64,000 bases of DNA from Sesamum alatum. Its lineage: Eukaryota > Streptophyta > Magnoliopsida > Lamiales > Pedaliaceae. Below, one piece after another: positions 22,862 through 34,010 of the stretch (positions are counted from its first letter, which is position 1; each line of letters opens with the position of its first letter). Made by a program: the position numbers and the translations under genes. Location of the stretch: assembly GCA_034509735.1 (NCBI GenBank), contig JACGWO010000006.1, forward strand, positions 37,627,141 to 37,691,140, written 5' to 3'. The notes under the pieces were generated by a model, which was given only the letters and a program-made list of their open reading frames with translations, searched no databases and had not been told where the DNA came from.

Positions 22862-24237
22862 GATTAGAGATGAGGGAATGATGGAGAAGAGAACCTAGAA
22901 AAGTCGGTTTGCTGTCGGATACAGACAGTGGATGAGTGATGGGGAATCGATATATGCAGAGGGAATAATGGCAAGTTTGTGCATTGTGAGGCATGCAAAG
23001 AATCACTACTTTTCCATGTGTTTGTGTCTTGTGTTTGGGACCTTACGCTTAGGATGTTGAGGCTGCCTATGTGCCTTAGTTAGGATGTCCAAAACCCGAC
23101 TGCGTGAAGGTTGGGGAACCCTTTTGGTACATTCTTGAATTGTTAAAATGTCAGTAAATTACATTTTTTGTCCCTAAACATTTATGGTTTCTAATTTTTT
23201 TAAAATGTTTTAATTTTGGTTCAACCGTTAAAATTAGGATTAAAGTTAACGGAATAAGAGAACACAACCTTATTCTCTGGAATATGGCCTTGTTCTCTGG
23301 ATGGAGAAATGAAAGCAAGAGTGGAGAGAGGGGGGACAACGGCGAAATGAAAGGAGAGGGTAGGTCTTATCAACAGCGGAGCAAATGATGATGAGCGAGG
23401 GTAGAAAAAGATCGTCATAGAGTGGCATTCAAATGATAGTGGAGTGACGGCGAAAGGACGCGATAGATGATGCCGAAGAACGGGAAAGAGAATTCATCAA
23501 TTGGTGATGAGTAGGGGTTCAAAATGACCGTCATTGTATGGTCTTTCAAATTGTTGTAGTGGGCCGACGAAATATGATCGACAGCGGCGAATTTGAAGGA
23601 GAGAAAAAGTGGGTCTAAAAGCAATAAGAATTCTAAGTTTCATTAATTCTAGGGTAAATTACATTAACATCCCCTGAGGTTAGGGTCAATTACACAAACA
23701 CCCTCTGTCTTTTGTAAAATTACAGCTACACCTCTTGAGGGGTGTTAGTGTAATATTTTTTAAGGGTATTAGTGTAAACTTTACCTTTGAATAGCGGGTG
23801 TAATTATAATATAATTAGAACCTCATAGGATGTAGCTGTAATTTTACAAAAGATAAAGGTGTTTGTGTAATTGAGTATAACTTCGGGGATGTCACTGTAA
23901 TTTACCCTTAATTCTAATTTTAATGATTGAATAAAATCGTAACATTTGAAACTAAAATCGTAATATTTTGAAAAACTAATGAACTAAAATTGTGCCTCAA
24001 AATATTTAAGGGTCAAAATTAATTTTGGCCATGCTTATTAACTTCCCCGTTAAATGTCCACAGAACCTTTCTAGTACGAGTCTTGCCTGAATATCCTTCT
24101 GTCCCAAACATGGAACAAACTCCTATAGCTTCACATTTTTATCATGGTATTTGAAAAATTTTGCTAAACCAGATTCTTACAGAGTAGAGACGTTTGAGAT
24201 GAAAACCTAACTGCAATCAATATGAGACTAGAATTGG
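22862..24237. other. Upstream spacer with nested repeats
   Basis: The first 250 bases are the upstream region of the HMA gene. From about 23149 to 24030 lies a degenerate element whose ends (TTTTGTCCCTAAACATTTATGG at the left and a counterpart of TTTTGACCCTTAAATATTTTGA on the opposite strand at the right) are related in inverted orientation. A second element (23653-23910) sits inside it. No gene is supported; open frames at 23151-23624 on the minus strand look like repeat sequence. Confidence 0.5.
23653..23910. mobile_element. Terminal-inverted-repeat element, about 258 bp, nested
   Basis: Left end GGGTAAATTACATTAAC and right end with inverted counterpart CACTGTAATTTACCC. The arms share a segment around ACAAACACC and TTTTGTAAAATTACAGCTACA, seen on the opposite strand as TGTAGCTGTAATTTTACAAAA. 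Noncoding. It lies within a larger degenerate element, which suggests the larger one was inserted first. Confidence 0.65.
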
Positions 24238-24433
24238 TGGGGTGCGCCAGGCCCGAGCAGTAGTGCAACGCATGGGCAACGCGCGAAGGTCCAGGCAGCA
24301 AGCTACCTTAATGGGCCTTCCCCCCTAAAAAAATTAATTTAATATCATGTGGGCCAATGGCCCACGTATCAGATATTAAACTGATAAGAACAGATACTAC
24401 ACTTGATCTTAGCCAAAAGGCCGAGAAAGGTAT
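24238..24433 (-). ncRNA. U2 small nuclear RNA gene
   Basis: Spliceosomal U2 snRNA of about 196 nt that base-pairs with the intron branch site. On the minus strand the RNA starts at 24433 with ATACCTTTCTCGGCCTTTTG, continues with the branch-site recognition segment (GTGTAGTATCTG, containing GTAGTA), the conserved stem-loop II region, an Sm-like site (AATTTTTTTAG) and the 3' stem-loops ending in CTGGCGCACCCC. Start and core match the plant U2 sequence as I know it. Upstream lie a canonical TATA and USE (separate entry). A degenerate 3' box (AGTCTCA, consensus AGTNNAA) follows at 24223-24229. All expected parts are intact, so it is probably an active gene and not one of the common U2 pseudogenes. 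Confidence 0.93.
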
Positions 24434-24462
24434 GCTTTAAAACGTCCCTGCCCGGCCCTTCT

Positions 24463-24511
24463 TATATCCAACACGTACCCTTCCATGTTCGATGTACTTC
24501 CGATGTGGGAT
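24463..24511 (-). promoter_or_regulatory. Plant snRNA promoter: USE and TATA box of the U2 gene
   Basis: On the minus strand ATCCCACATCG at 24511-24501 matches the plant upstream sequence element consensus RTCCCACATCG exactly. A TATATAAG-like TATA box (read GATATAAG, 24468-24463) lies about 30 bases before the U2 start. The spacing between USE and TATA is about 33 bases, about four helical turns minus one base shorter than used by RNA polymerase III snRNA genes, so it fits the RNA polymerase II type used for U2. This is known plant snRNA promoter architecture. Confidence 0.88.
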
Positions 24512-24559
24512 GAATGAATTATTACATTCTATGTTCTACGAGACAAGAACTTAAGCATA

Positions 24560-25138
24560 TTAAGCATAAAGATGGGGATTGTCCAAGAGATGAGCTTCCA
24601 CAACTTTGTATATGCCCATCGCACTCTCTTTGCCGCCCTTGATTTCTTCCTCCTTAACGTCATACCCTCCGAGGGTGTGGTATTCGCTCGTCATCTTGCA
24701 GACACAACCTGCAATACCATTGTCGGATGCCTCAAACTTGATCTCGTACACGATGGATTCAAGCTTGTCGCCCAATGCATCGCCCTCAATCATCGTGTAC
24801 TTGCACACCAGGTTCTCTTTGTCCAGCTCATTTATCTGATGTTTCACGTACTTAAAATGGCTGGCTGCATACATCAAAAGACAGACACAATTAGAATTAC
24901 GTGTAAATGTCAAGATTTAACGTTTTCAGACGAGCGTTGATCAAAGTTGCTTACATTCGGTGAAGTTGACTTGCTCAATGCTTCCGGCTCCTCCGTCTCC
25001 TTGTAGTATATCGACACTTTTGATGGGTTGAGGTAGGAGTTTAGGTATTAGGTTGTTGGAGTCTAGGATCAAGGCCTTAAAGAGGCGTCCCGGAGCAATC
25101 GGGCTGCTGAATTCTTGAGCGATGCGTGTAACTCCCAT
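24560..25138 (-). CDS. PR-10/Bet v 1 family protein (cluster copy 1)
   Basis: Small cytosolic ligand-binding protein of the Bet v 1 fold, a family that carries hydrophobic ligands such as cytokinins, flavonoids or alkaloid precursors. Exons on the minus strand: 25138-24955 and 24864-24560; 162 residues. The single intron lies after the first base of codon 62, the conserved site in PR-10 genes. The glycine-rich loop reads GDGGAGS (usual form GDGGPGT), and the C-terminal helix ends EAHLLDNPHLYA. It resembles copy 2 at the N-terminus (MGV..., FKALILDS) and in KYVKHQI. A TATATATAG-like box lies near 25208-25216 on this strand. First of four tandem genes in the same direction. Confidence 0.9.
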
Positions 25139-26632
25139 GACAACTATATATGCAAGAATATTAATGAATTGTCTGAAAATTTTGTATGAAGAGATGATAA
25201 ATGTGTGTGTATATATAGAGAGATTGTTAGGAAGAGGGTTGGGTGCCAATGTACCTCAAAGTTGAAGAAAAACCTATCTTTATGTATAATCTTTGCTTTC
25301 ATACCTTAGAATTTTCAGTAGATTGGTTGCATCTAATTTTCCACATAGGCGGCCTTTATTGTATATCAATGTGGACTTGAGAAATTTAATTTATTGACTA
25401 ATAATTTGGCATCAATTTTGGAATTTAGACTTCCAAAATCTCAAATTTCACAGAATTATTATCAGAAACTTTGAAGTCTGAAGTTCTTACTTTCGAGCCC
25501 AAAAATCATCACATAAATCACTCAACAATCCAGAATTATTATGAATTTTTTTTAGGTGTGTTCCCATTTCACGGCACTGCGAAAAAAATATGTTATTCTC
25601 TATACTATAAATCACTGCGGCTCAAAAACTATATAACAAATGAATACCATTTACCACGATCAAACAAAATCGATGTGAAAACGGTTAATCGTGATTAATC
25701 AACATACAAATTTATGACCAAAACATTTATCAAAGTTTTTAGTTGTAGCTAATGTTTTGACCTCGTTTGCAAAAACAACAACTGATAGTCATTACCCAAA
25801 TATGGTTAATTAATTAGTATTTCCTGTAAATTTTTTTATTTCAATTATGGTAATTAACCATAACGAAAAATTCACGTTTCTTTTGCGTGGATTATCTGAA
25901 AAGCTTTTTAATATTTATCTAAATATATATTCCATTTCTTTCTCTGCACTGTTATCAACAATAATAACACACTGATTAATGAATTGAGATAACATATTAA
26001 CCATATGGGTGAATTACATCTATCTTCCCTGAGATTAGACATAATTACAAGTACCTCCTCGTTGTTTGAAAAATTACAAATACTCCCTTAAGATTTGTAA
26101 TTTTTAACCAAATGTCTGAAATTGATCATTTTGCCCTTAAATTTTTTATTAAAATTGTAGAAAAATCAGCCGAGTTAAACTGTATTATTGCTCATCTATA
26201 TAAGAAACTTAAGAAACCTCTCCCTACGCATTATAGTACAAAAAATTTTAAGAATTAAATAAAAAATAATTCAGTGCATAAGGGCATTTGGGTCAGTTTA
26301 CTCATAAAAATGGATGAAAATGAGTTGTCTGATAGACAGTTACAAACCTCAGAGGGATATTTGTAATTTCTCAAACAACGAATTTATAATTATGTCAAAC
26401 CTATAAGAGGTAATTATAATTTACCCTAACCATAAAGCAAAAAATAAACAAAAGAAGTTAGGGAAATTAATTAAAACCAGCCAAATACCATTCTTATTCA
26501 TTAATGCTATTGAATTCCTCCAAGCCATACATATACACAAACTTACACCACATCAAAGATAAAAACTCAAATTAGAAATTAAAATGAAACATTAAATTAA
26601 ATATTCCGAAAAATTGACAAGATTAATATTAA
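25139..26632. other. Spacer between PR-10 copies 1 and 2
   Basis: AT-rich. Apart from the inverted-repeat element at 26007-26426 and the promoter of copy 1, no gene or clear repeat is seen. Confidence 0.45.
26007..26426. mobile_element. Terminal-inverted-repeat element, 420 bp (family A, copy 2)
   Basis: The ends GGGTGAATTACATCTAT and TTATAATTTACCC, and the core with a CATTTTGCCCTT segment and a GCTCATCTATATAAGAAAC-like segment, match the element at 6018-6444 over nearly the full length. It lies between two PR-10 genes. Noncoding. Confidence 0.75.
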
Positions 26633-27198
26633 TTAATTATAAGCATGAGGGTGTGCCAAGAGATATGCCTCCACAACTTCATACATCCCAATAGCCCTAT
26701 CCTTCCCAAGCTCAATATCTTCCTCTTTTATTTCCACATTCTCCTTTGTGTAATACTCACTCGTAATCCTACAAATACACCCTCCAAATCCATACGGCTC
26801 GAACTTCACATCATACGTGATGTGATCAAGCTTGTCCATCAACGCATCTCCTTCGATGAACGTGTACTTGCACATGAACTTCTCCTCATCGATCTCATCA
26901 ATCCTATGCTTCACATAGTTGAATGGACTAGCTGCATCAAACCAATCATATATAACGAAAATTCTTGATCAGTCTCGAAATTCTTAAGGACGTGCAACGA
27001 ATATAGGTACGTACCATCGGTGAAGTTCATCTGCTTGATGGTACCGGGCTGGCCGGTGCCTTGGAGGAAGTCGATGCTCTTGATGGAGGAGAACATGAGC
27101 TGTGGGCAGAGGTTGTGGGAATCCAAGATCAAGGCCTTGAACATCCTGCTTGGGGTCACTTTTGTTCTGAAGGATTGGGACACCTTTATCACACCCAT
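26633..27198 (-). CDS. PR-10/Bet v 1 family protein (cluster copy 2)
   Basis: Exons on the minus strand: 27198-27015 and 26931-26633; 160 residues, the family's usual length. The intron is at the same place and phase as in the other copies. The glycine-rich loop is degenerate: GTGQPGT where copies 3 and 4 read GDGGPGT and GNGGPGT. Otherwise the fold markers are present: [52 protein letters not shown] and the C-terminal helix VEAYLLAHPHAYN. The changed loop may affect ligand or nucleotide binding; this is inference. Confidence 0.9.
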
Positions 27199-28578
27199 TG
27201 AATAAAGGTTGATTGATTGATTGATTCAAGAAAATTTAACTAAGGGAGACTTGAGAGAGAGCAAGGAAGGAAGAGGAAGAAGAAGAACAAGTTTGTTTTT
27301 GTGTATAGTTTTGATTGATGCAGCTGAGAAAGTTCCTTAGTGAAAAAAGTAGTTGTAAGTCTTTCTTTGTTGGTTTTTGACTCATTCAACGCGTAAAGGA
27401 AGCATCTTAATTAATAATTTATTATGTGATGTGATGTGCGTTAATTATAAGATTGAGAAATAATAAACTTTTATAAAGTCGTAACAGTTCTGCTTTTTAA
27501 TTATAGTTTTCACGTTGCAAGCTTACAGCTCAATGTTGACACCTTAATAAAATAATGTATCAATAACCACTTGGTTTTGAGGATGTATAAAGAAAAGGAA
27601 CAGTTACATGGCTGAAGTTTGGTGTAAGTACATGTAATCTCTCTGTAAAATTATATTTAATATTCTTGATATTTGATTTCATCAATTAATCGAAATTATC
27701 GAATTTGCTCAGATTAGCAAAGAAATTGAATAAAGTCCATATTTTACCTTAATACTAATTTATTGGAGATCAAATAAGACTTTTCTGATCAAACTACCCT
27801 TATACATCTTCACATGCGTTAATGTATGTGGGTAGGTATATCTTCACCATTATAATGGTAATTTGGTCGAGAAAATAATTTGTTTGACCTGTAATAAGTT
27901 AATATCAAGTCAATCGCATTGTAAATATAAATTTCATTCATTTTTCCTTTTTATAATAATATCAACAAATTTTGTAAATTTTGACTAATAGGAGATCGAT
28001 TTGTTCGACGGAAATAAACGTCAGGGATACTAGATGCAATTTTCTAAACCACACAGAATTTATATGTAATTATACTAAATCTCATGTGAGAGGACAGTGT
28101 AATTATTCCTAATTAAGGAAAAATGTTTTACTATGGAAGTCATAGCGTGGGGCCATCTTCTAGTTGTTGGATAATATTGATTAATTGCAATACCACGTCC
28201 CAAATTGATTAAGAACTAATAAGATTATCATATTTTAATTATGGTTATTCTGCAATTCTCTAGCACAATATTATTCTGTATTTGTACAATCTCGATTTTA
28301 AGTTTACGTTAAATATACATGTAAATATATATATTGGGAGGTTCACTGTAAACAAGAAATGATACAATATCCACACAATGATTCAATACATATTATTACA
28401 ACATGAGTTCGATCGTACATAGGGAGGAAAATACACACCTTAAATTTATAGAAACGATCGATACTCACAATTCAAACACACTCCCACACCACCAACATGC
28501 ACACATCATTTTATTTCCTTCTGGGATTATTATTATATAATGTAAGAAACAGACATTTTAATTATTAATTAATTAATT
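27199..28578. other. Spacer between PR-10 copies 2 and 3
   Basis: AT-rich upstream region of copy 2 with degraded repeat wording (about 27600-27900 and 28010-28110). No gene is seen. Confidence 0.4.
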
Positions 28579-29148
28579 TTAGTTGTATTCATGAGGGTGT
28601 GCATGGAGGTGAGCCTCAACAGCCTTGAAAATTGCCTTTCCCCTCTCTTTGCCAGCCTTGATCTTTTCTTCTAATACATGGTCGTGATCCCCTTTGGTGT
28701 GGAATGTGCTGCTGGTTTTGCATACACATCCTCCATCCGGCCCGGCTTCGATCTTGAAAACGTGCGTCATCGACTCAAAATCTTCCCCCAGAGCTTCACC
28801 TCCTATCACACTGTACTTGAACACGTGATTTTCCTCGTCAATTTCATCAATACGATGTTTTGCTGTCTTGTAAGGACTCCCTGTTTCAAAATATTACGTA
28901 CCAGTACTTTTATATATATAATTAGTGACAATAAAATGCGCGTAAAAGTTTCTTAATAATTTACCTTCAGCAAAAGTGACCAACTTCACAGTTCCAGGCC
29001 CTCCATCACCCTCTAGGTTTTCGAAGCTCTTAAAGGCATGTGGCAAAAGCTTAGGGATGAGGTTGTCTCCGTCGAGAATGAGTGCCTTAAACAACTTAGC
29101 TGGTGGGATTGAGCAGACCACTTCATCCTCAAAAGTGAGAACACCCAT
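28579..29148 (-). CDS. PR-10/Bet v 1 family protein (cluster copy 3)
   Basis: Exons on the minus strand: 29148-28965 and 28880-28579; 161 residues. It carries the canonical glycine-rich loop GDGGPGT in exon 1, then [27 protein letters not shown] across the start of exon 2, and the C-terminal helix ending [12 protein letters not shown]. It is closest to copy 4: both share EAGPDGG.(V/I)CKT, KGDH, EEKIK.GKE and the EAHLHAHP end. A TATTTATA on the plus strand (29237-29244) is the TATA box on the minus strand, about 90 bases before the start, in a segment also conserved upstream of copy 4. It is probably a recent duplicate with copy 4. Confidence 0.92.
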
Positions 29149-32042
29149 GTCTGAAAATCTTTTGTATTGGAAATCAAGAAAACAGACAGCTAACTATGTG
29201 TGTGTTTGGTGTGAAGATTGTGAGAAACAAAAGCCATATTTATAGTGAAAGGCCAGGTTAAGTTTATCCCATGGGAACATATAATATAATCATGGTCTTC
29301 TTCTCTTACAAATTTTGTAAGGATAAGTCTTCATTTCCTGCCATTATTGTAATGATAGAGTTGTTTTCTGCAGAAGATCATGTCCCTGAAAATTTGGGAT
29401 ATATTGATCGAGTTCATTATCTAATTCAACTGCGGAGCTTGGAACTTTTCAATGCATATGTAGACATTTGAATTTGTTAACCTAATCTTTAAAATAAGTT
29501 GGATATACTCCTAACGATTTGATTATACGAGTTCCTTTGAATTTTGTATTTCTGACATGACCCGTTAACTATTTTGTTTGGGTTAATAGATTTTTTGAAT
29601 GTAAAGAATTCGAACCCTTTATCTTTCATTTTTAAATATATTTTGTAAAAAATCGATTGATTTCAAATTCTTTTGATACGGGGTCATTATAAATTATTTT
29701 TAGGTTAATTACACTTAAATCCTTCTGAAAATGTAAAATTATACTTTTCCTCAAAAAAATTTTGAAATTACACTTACATCCCCTCTCTGAAAATTCTATG
29801 TTTACATCTGAATCCCCTTTCATTAGGGTTTAGATAGAAAATGTTGACGTTAGCAAAAAATTTTTTACATAAATTTCTAATTTTATGCTTCATTTAACAT
29901 TTCCCTCTAATATATCTATCCAATTGCTCTAATTTGAGAGCAAGATTTTATTACAATTATATCTTTTTTACTTTATATATATTATATTTACTGTTTTGTA
30001 AGTATAAAAATATTACAGTGGAATTGTGAATAAGGAAAAAAAATAAAAAGAAGGAAAAATTTCCATTCAAGAAAAAGGAAAAAAAATAAAAATTTATGAA
30101 CTTGTTTACTAACATCAACATTTTCCATCCAAGTCCTAACGAAAAAGAATCAAGTGTAAACAGTGAATTTTCAGAGGGGATGTAAGTATAATTTTTTTAA
30201 AATTTTTTTACGGGAAAGTATAATTTCGTATTTTTAGAGGAAGTCTAAATATAATTAACTCATCATTTTTCTAAATCCATTGCTTAAATTCAAATCCTTC
30301 GATCCAAATATAGCTTTTATGAATTCCACCAGCGCGCTCTTAAAATTTCATCAAGTACTTGTCGAGAATATAAAATTATGGCAAGAGATGAAGAAATCTA
30401 GCTCTGGAATATTTGAACTTTTTTATATAAAAGTGGTAATTACATTATTGCATTAATATTTGAATAAATTAAGCAATTGGGCAATACGATTCAATCAATA
30501 CATGAATATAATTAAAAATTATGAAATAACAAAGTACAATAAAATCATATGAAAGAGAAACAAACACCCACACGTATAGTGAAAAATAGTGCAAAATCGA
30601 GCACTTGACTATAGTTTAATTCACCAATTAAATCTATACAAGTCGAGTCTAGATTACTGATAATATGTTGACAAGAAAAAATCTTCACCGAATATCCTTA
30701 CATTATTGATAACATAGCCATATTTATTAATGTTCAGATAACCTAATCAAGATGATATAATTATCGGATGTGCATCATTATTATCTGATGGGACCCGGAT
30801 GGAACCAAAATGTTTTGACAATAAACTATTTTAAAGCATATGACTAATATGTTATTAATATTTCAGCACATCAATTTTGACCACCACCATTGGAACCTAG
30901 GATGGTGGGGAATTAATATGAAAAAAAAAATAATAATAAGCCCACAGATTAAATCTTGTTGAGATAAGATATTAATTTTTATGGTTTTCCTCTTTAATAA
31001 TTGAAATTTTTAGATGAAATGATCGTTATATCATCAGAATCATCAGGTCAATAAGAGGTTTTGAATTCAAATTTCATTATCATTCGTTTATGAAAGAATG
31101 ATTTCAAGTATGGGATTTGAGTTGAAGGGTGCGTGTTAGGATATGATGTTAATATTAAATGATTCTATTTTTTAACAATTTAAAATTGTAGATAGATGGT
31201 CATTACCAAATCTTGTCCATTATTTTTATGCATTTATTTTCCCTCAAAGATATTCTCATATTTCTTTTAAGGGTTTAAAGCATTTTACCCCATTGTGATA
31301 ATCAAAATATTTTAAAAAATCCGTGTTAAATAAAATGATAAAAGAAAACCCTTATGATCTAAAAATGTAGCAATTTAACCCCCTTGTGGACAATATTGGA
31401 ACAGATGTGCTTGGTGTATTACAACTTGTTTTTGCCTCTTAAATGACAAAATTGTCTCCTCTACGTCTGAATCAATCCTCGTCCGTTTTTACTCTTTTTT
31501 TGCCCTAATGTTCTACAGCACTTGTTCAATTACGATCTTTCTCTCTTTAAATGAGAACGGTTTCAGACTTTAAGCCTTGTATTTATAGAGGATGAGAGCA
31601 ATTTTATCATTTCTATGTTTTGTGATTTAATAACCTTGTAGCATCTTGACCTAGCTATATTATTAGTTAAGGGAAGAGTATTTATATTTGTCCCATTATC
31701 AATCAAGTTGCATGTCAACATTATTTGAATAGTACAGCTAAAATAATTTAGATCAGCAGAAGCAAAAATTTCAAATATAATTGACAATAATACACAAACT
31801 AAAGAGAAATATTGCACACATGAATAATATATATTATTACCAAATGTACTCAAATCATACATATACATCACCATTCATACTTATTTTCAAACCAGTGGCA
31901 TTTCAGACAAAAACAAACAACACACCTTAAATTCATAAAAGTGGTACTCACAATCTTTTTTTTTTTAAATATATATATATATATATATATTGGGACACAC
32001 TTTAATCTTTATTTTATTTAAGAAAAGCGCATTTTAATTAAT
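29149..32042. other. Spacer between PR-10 copies 3 and 4
   Basis: Mostly AT-rich repeat debris: an inverted-repeat element at 29698-30262, a SINE-like block around 31010-31190 (contains a degenerate B-box-like GGTTTTGAATTCAAATTT), and a second inverted-repeat block at about 31265-31640. A short AT dinucleotide run ends at 31992. No gene is supported. Confidence 0.45.
29698..30262. mobile_element. Terminal-inverted-repeat element, about 565 bp (family B, copy 2)
   Basis: The left end TTAGGTTAATTACACTTAAA and a right end with the inverted counterpart around TCTAAATATAATTAACTC mark the arms. Internal words (ATTACACTTACATCCCC on one side and GGGGATGTAAGTATAAT on the other; AATGTTGACGTTAGC and ACATCAACATTTTCC) show that the two arms pair over most of their length. 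It resembles the element at 9674-10166. Noncoding. Confidence 0.6.
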
Positions 32043-32621
32043 TTAGTAGTTGTATTCATCAGGGTGTGCATGGAGGTGAGCCTCAATTGCCTTGAAGATT
32101 GCCTTTGCCTTCTCTTTGCCTTCCTTGATCTTTTCTTCCAAGATGTGGTGATCTCCTTTGGTGTGGTATGTGCTGATGGTCTTGCAGATGGATCCGCCGT
32201 CGGGCCCCGCTTCGATCTTCACAACGTTCGAGATCGACTCAAGATCATCTCCTAGAGCATCACCTTCCAGCACCGTGTATTTGAACACGTAGTTGTTCTC
32301 GTCAACTTCATCAATTCTGTGCTTCGCATGCTTGTATTGACTCCCTGTGTGCATGTAATAATAATTTAAATATGTTTAAAATATTTTAGCCCGTCAAAAA
32401 TTAAAAATTCTTATTATTAATTAAATTACATACGTACCTTCGCCAAAAGTTAACTTTTTGATGGTTCCAGGACCTCCATTGCCCTCAAGGGTTTCGCAAC
32501 TCTTAATGGCCTGTGGGAGAACCTTAGGGATGAGATTGTCTGAGTCGAGAATGAGTGATTTGAACAACCTGTGTGGTGGGATTGAGGAAACTTCCTCATG
32601 CTCGTATGTTGTCACACCCAT
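32043..32621 (-). CDS. PR-10/Bet v 1 family protein (cluster copy 4)
   Basis: Exons on the minus strand: 32621-32438 and 32344-32043; 161 residues. The start chosen is MGVTTYEHE; an ATG two codons upstream is in frame but would add MI, unlike the other copies. The glycine-rich loop is GNGGPGT, then [36 protein letters not shown], and the end [13 protein letters not shown], one residue longer at the C-terminus than copy 3. TATTTATAA on the plus strand (32738-32746) marks the TATA box. The 3' exon and promoter resemble copy 3 most closely. Confidence 0.92.
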
Positions 32622-32982
32622 GATCAAATATTCTACTGATGATCAAAAAATCAAGGACTAAAGAGAGAGAAAGCAAACTGGAATTGAATTGCTGCTGGCT
32701 TTGTGTTTGATGTGAGAAATTATGAGAAACCAAAGCCCTATTTATAAGTGAAGCCTGGGCTTAAGGTTGTCCTGTGGAAACATACACATGTTGCAATTAT
32801 ATATGTTTAGTCTTCTTTTATTACTTTCCTACTAAGCTTTCCCATGTTGTAATGTTTGTCTTGTTCTCTACACACAAATAATAATGTCCTTGCAAATTGG
32901 CATACATTAAAGTCATAAGATCATTATCTAATAACCTTTGGAAATTTCCCTTTCATATGTAGACATTAATATCCAATATTTA

Positions 32983-33420
32983 TTGACTCGATCGCTCATA
33001 ACGAATCACTTCTAATAAAATGATTGTGGGTTCGATTATATCTGTCATAGTTGTGTTGATCGATGGAAAATTTATGAATATCCCTGTAAACGACCTATAT
33101 ATGGTCTTGGGATCATGCTTTAGCCCGTATTGGTGATCTCCGTCATACCTGTATTGATGGGTAATTTGTAAGTATCCTTGTAAACGACTTATGATCTTGA
33201 GATCATGCTTTAGCCCGTATTAGGGATCTCTGTCATAGCTATGCTGATAGGTAATTTGTAAGTATCCTTGTTGTAAACGATTTATGGTCTTGAGATCATG
33301 CTCTGACCCTTATTGGTGATCTTTTTCGTATATAGTTGTGTTGATGAGTAATTAATTGTAAGTATCTTTATAACGACTTATATATATTTCTGTGATCATG
33401 CTCTGATTCGTAGTGGTGAT
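32983..33420 (+). repeat. SINE-like element with four tandem tail units
   Basis: A tRNA-like head with a B-box-like GGGTTCGATTA (33030-33040) is followed by four tandem copies of a 90-98-bp unit: about 33043-33138, 33139-33228, 33229-33320 and 33321-33420. Each unit has the order TGTTGATGGGTAATTTGTAAG, ACGACTTATGGTCTTGAGATCATGC, CCGTATTGGTGATCT with divergence. A single-tail relative lies at 49052-49206. The array arose by unequal duplication or slippage within a SINE-type repeat; this is inference. Confidence 0.6.
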
Positions 33421-33928
33421 TGAAATTGAAATCACCCTATTTTTTTTATTTTACTTAAAAGAGATGCAAGCAAATATTAATATTCTTTTAATCTCTTCAC
33501 TTATCCACTTTGCATTAAAATAGTGAAAAGCAAATTAACGACTTATTATAGCAGTACACGTTATGAGAAATGAAGTGGTAAATTTAGTTAAGTGGAGCAG
33601 GTACTAAACAAACCTAATCTACTTGCTTTTAATTTTTGTGGGACATGAAATTTTATAATTAATTTTACAAATTTGGCATAAGCCGCCTTAATTTTAAATA
33701 ATTCTTTCTAAAAAAGGTGGCCAATTAAAATTATATAAATAGGGATAGTATAGTAATTAAACTTTTCGGTCGGTAACGCGACGAATTCTTTATCGAATAT
33801 TCTTGGATGATTGGTGGTGTAGTACAGATATATTAATGTCCCCACAGCCACATGCAATCAACACAATATTATCGGATATGCATTAATCTTATGGCGCCTC
33901 GAACATGCAAGGAAACTGCCTTCACCAG

Positions 33929-34010
33929 ATGAGGTATAGCTCAGTTGACGAAATTGAGGCCTCATGACTTTAGAAGTTATGGGTTTGAATCCCTACATGA
34001 AATGATGTTC
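33929..34010 (+). repeat. tRNA-derived SINE fragment
   Basis: Contains an A-box-like TAGCTCAGTTGA (about 33937-33948) and a B-box-like GGTTTGAATCC (33981-33991) with the spacing of a tRNA gene, but the acceptor and anticodon stems do not pair, so it is a tRNA-derived repeat and not a functional tRNA. Confidence 0.5.

Noticed and set aside
23151..23624. Minus-strand open frames as a small gene
   Set aside because: They lie inside a degenerate inverted-repeat element and are Pro/Ser/Leu-biased.
33929..34010. A functional tRNA gene
   Set aside because: A- and B-box-like words are present but the acceptor and anticodon stems do not pair; it is a SINE-type repeat.
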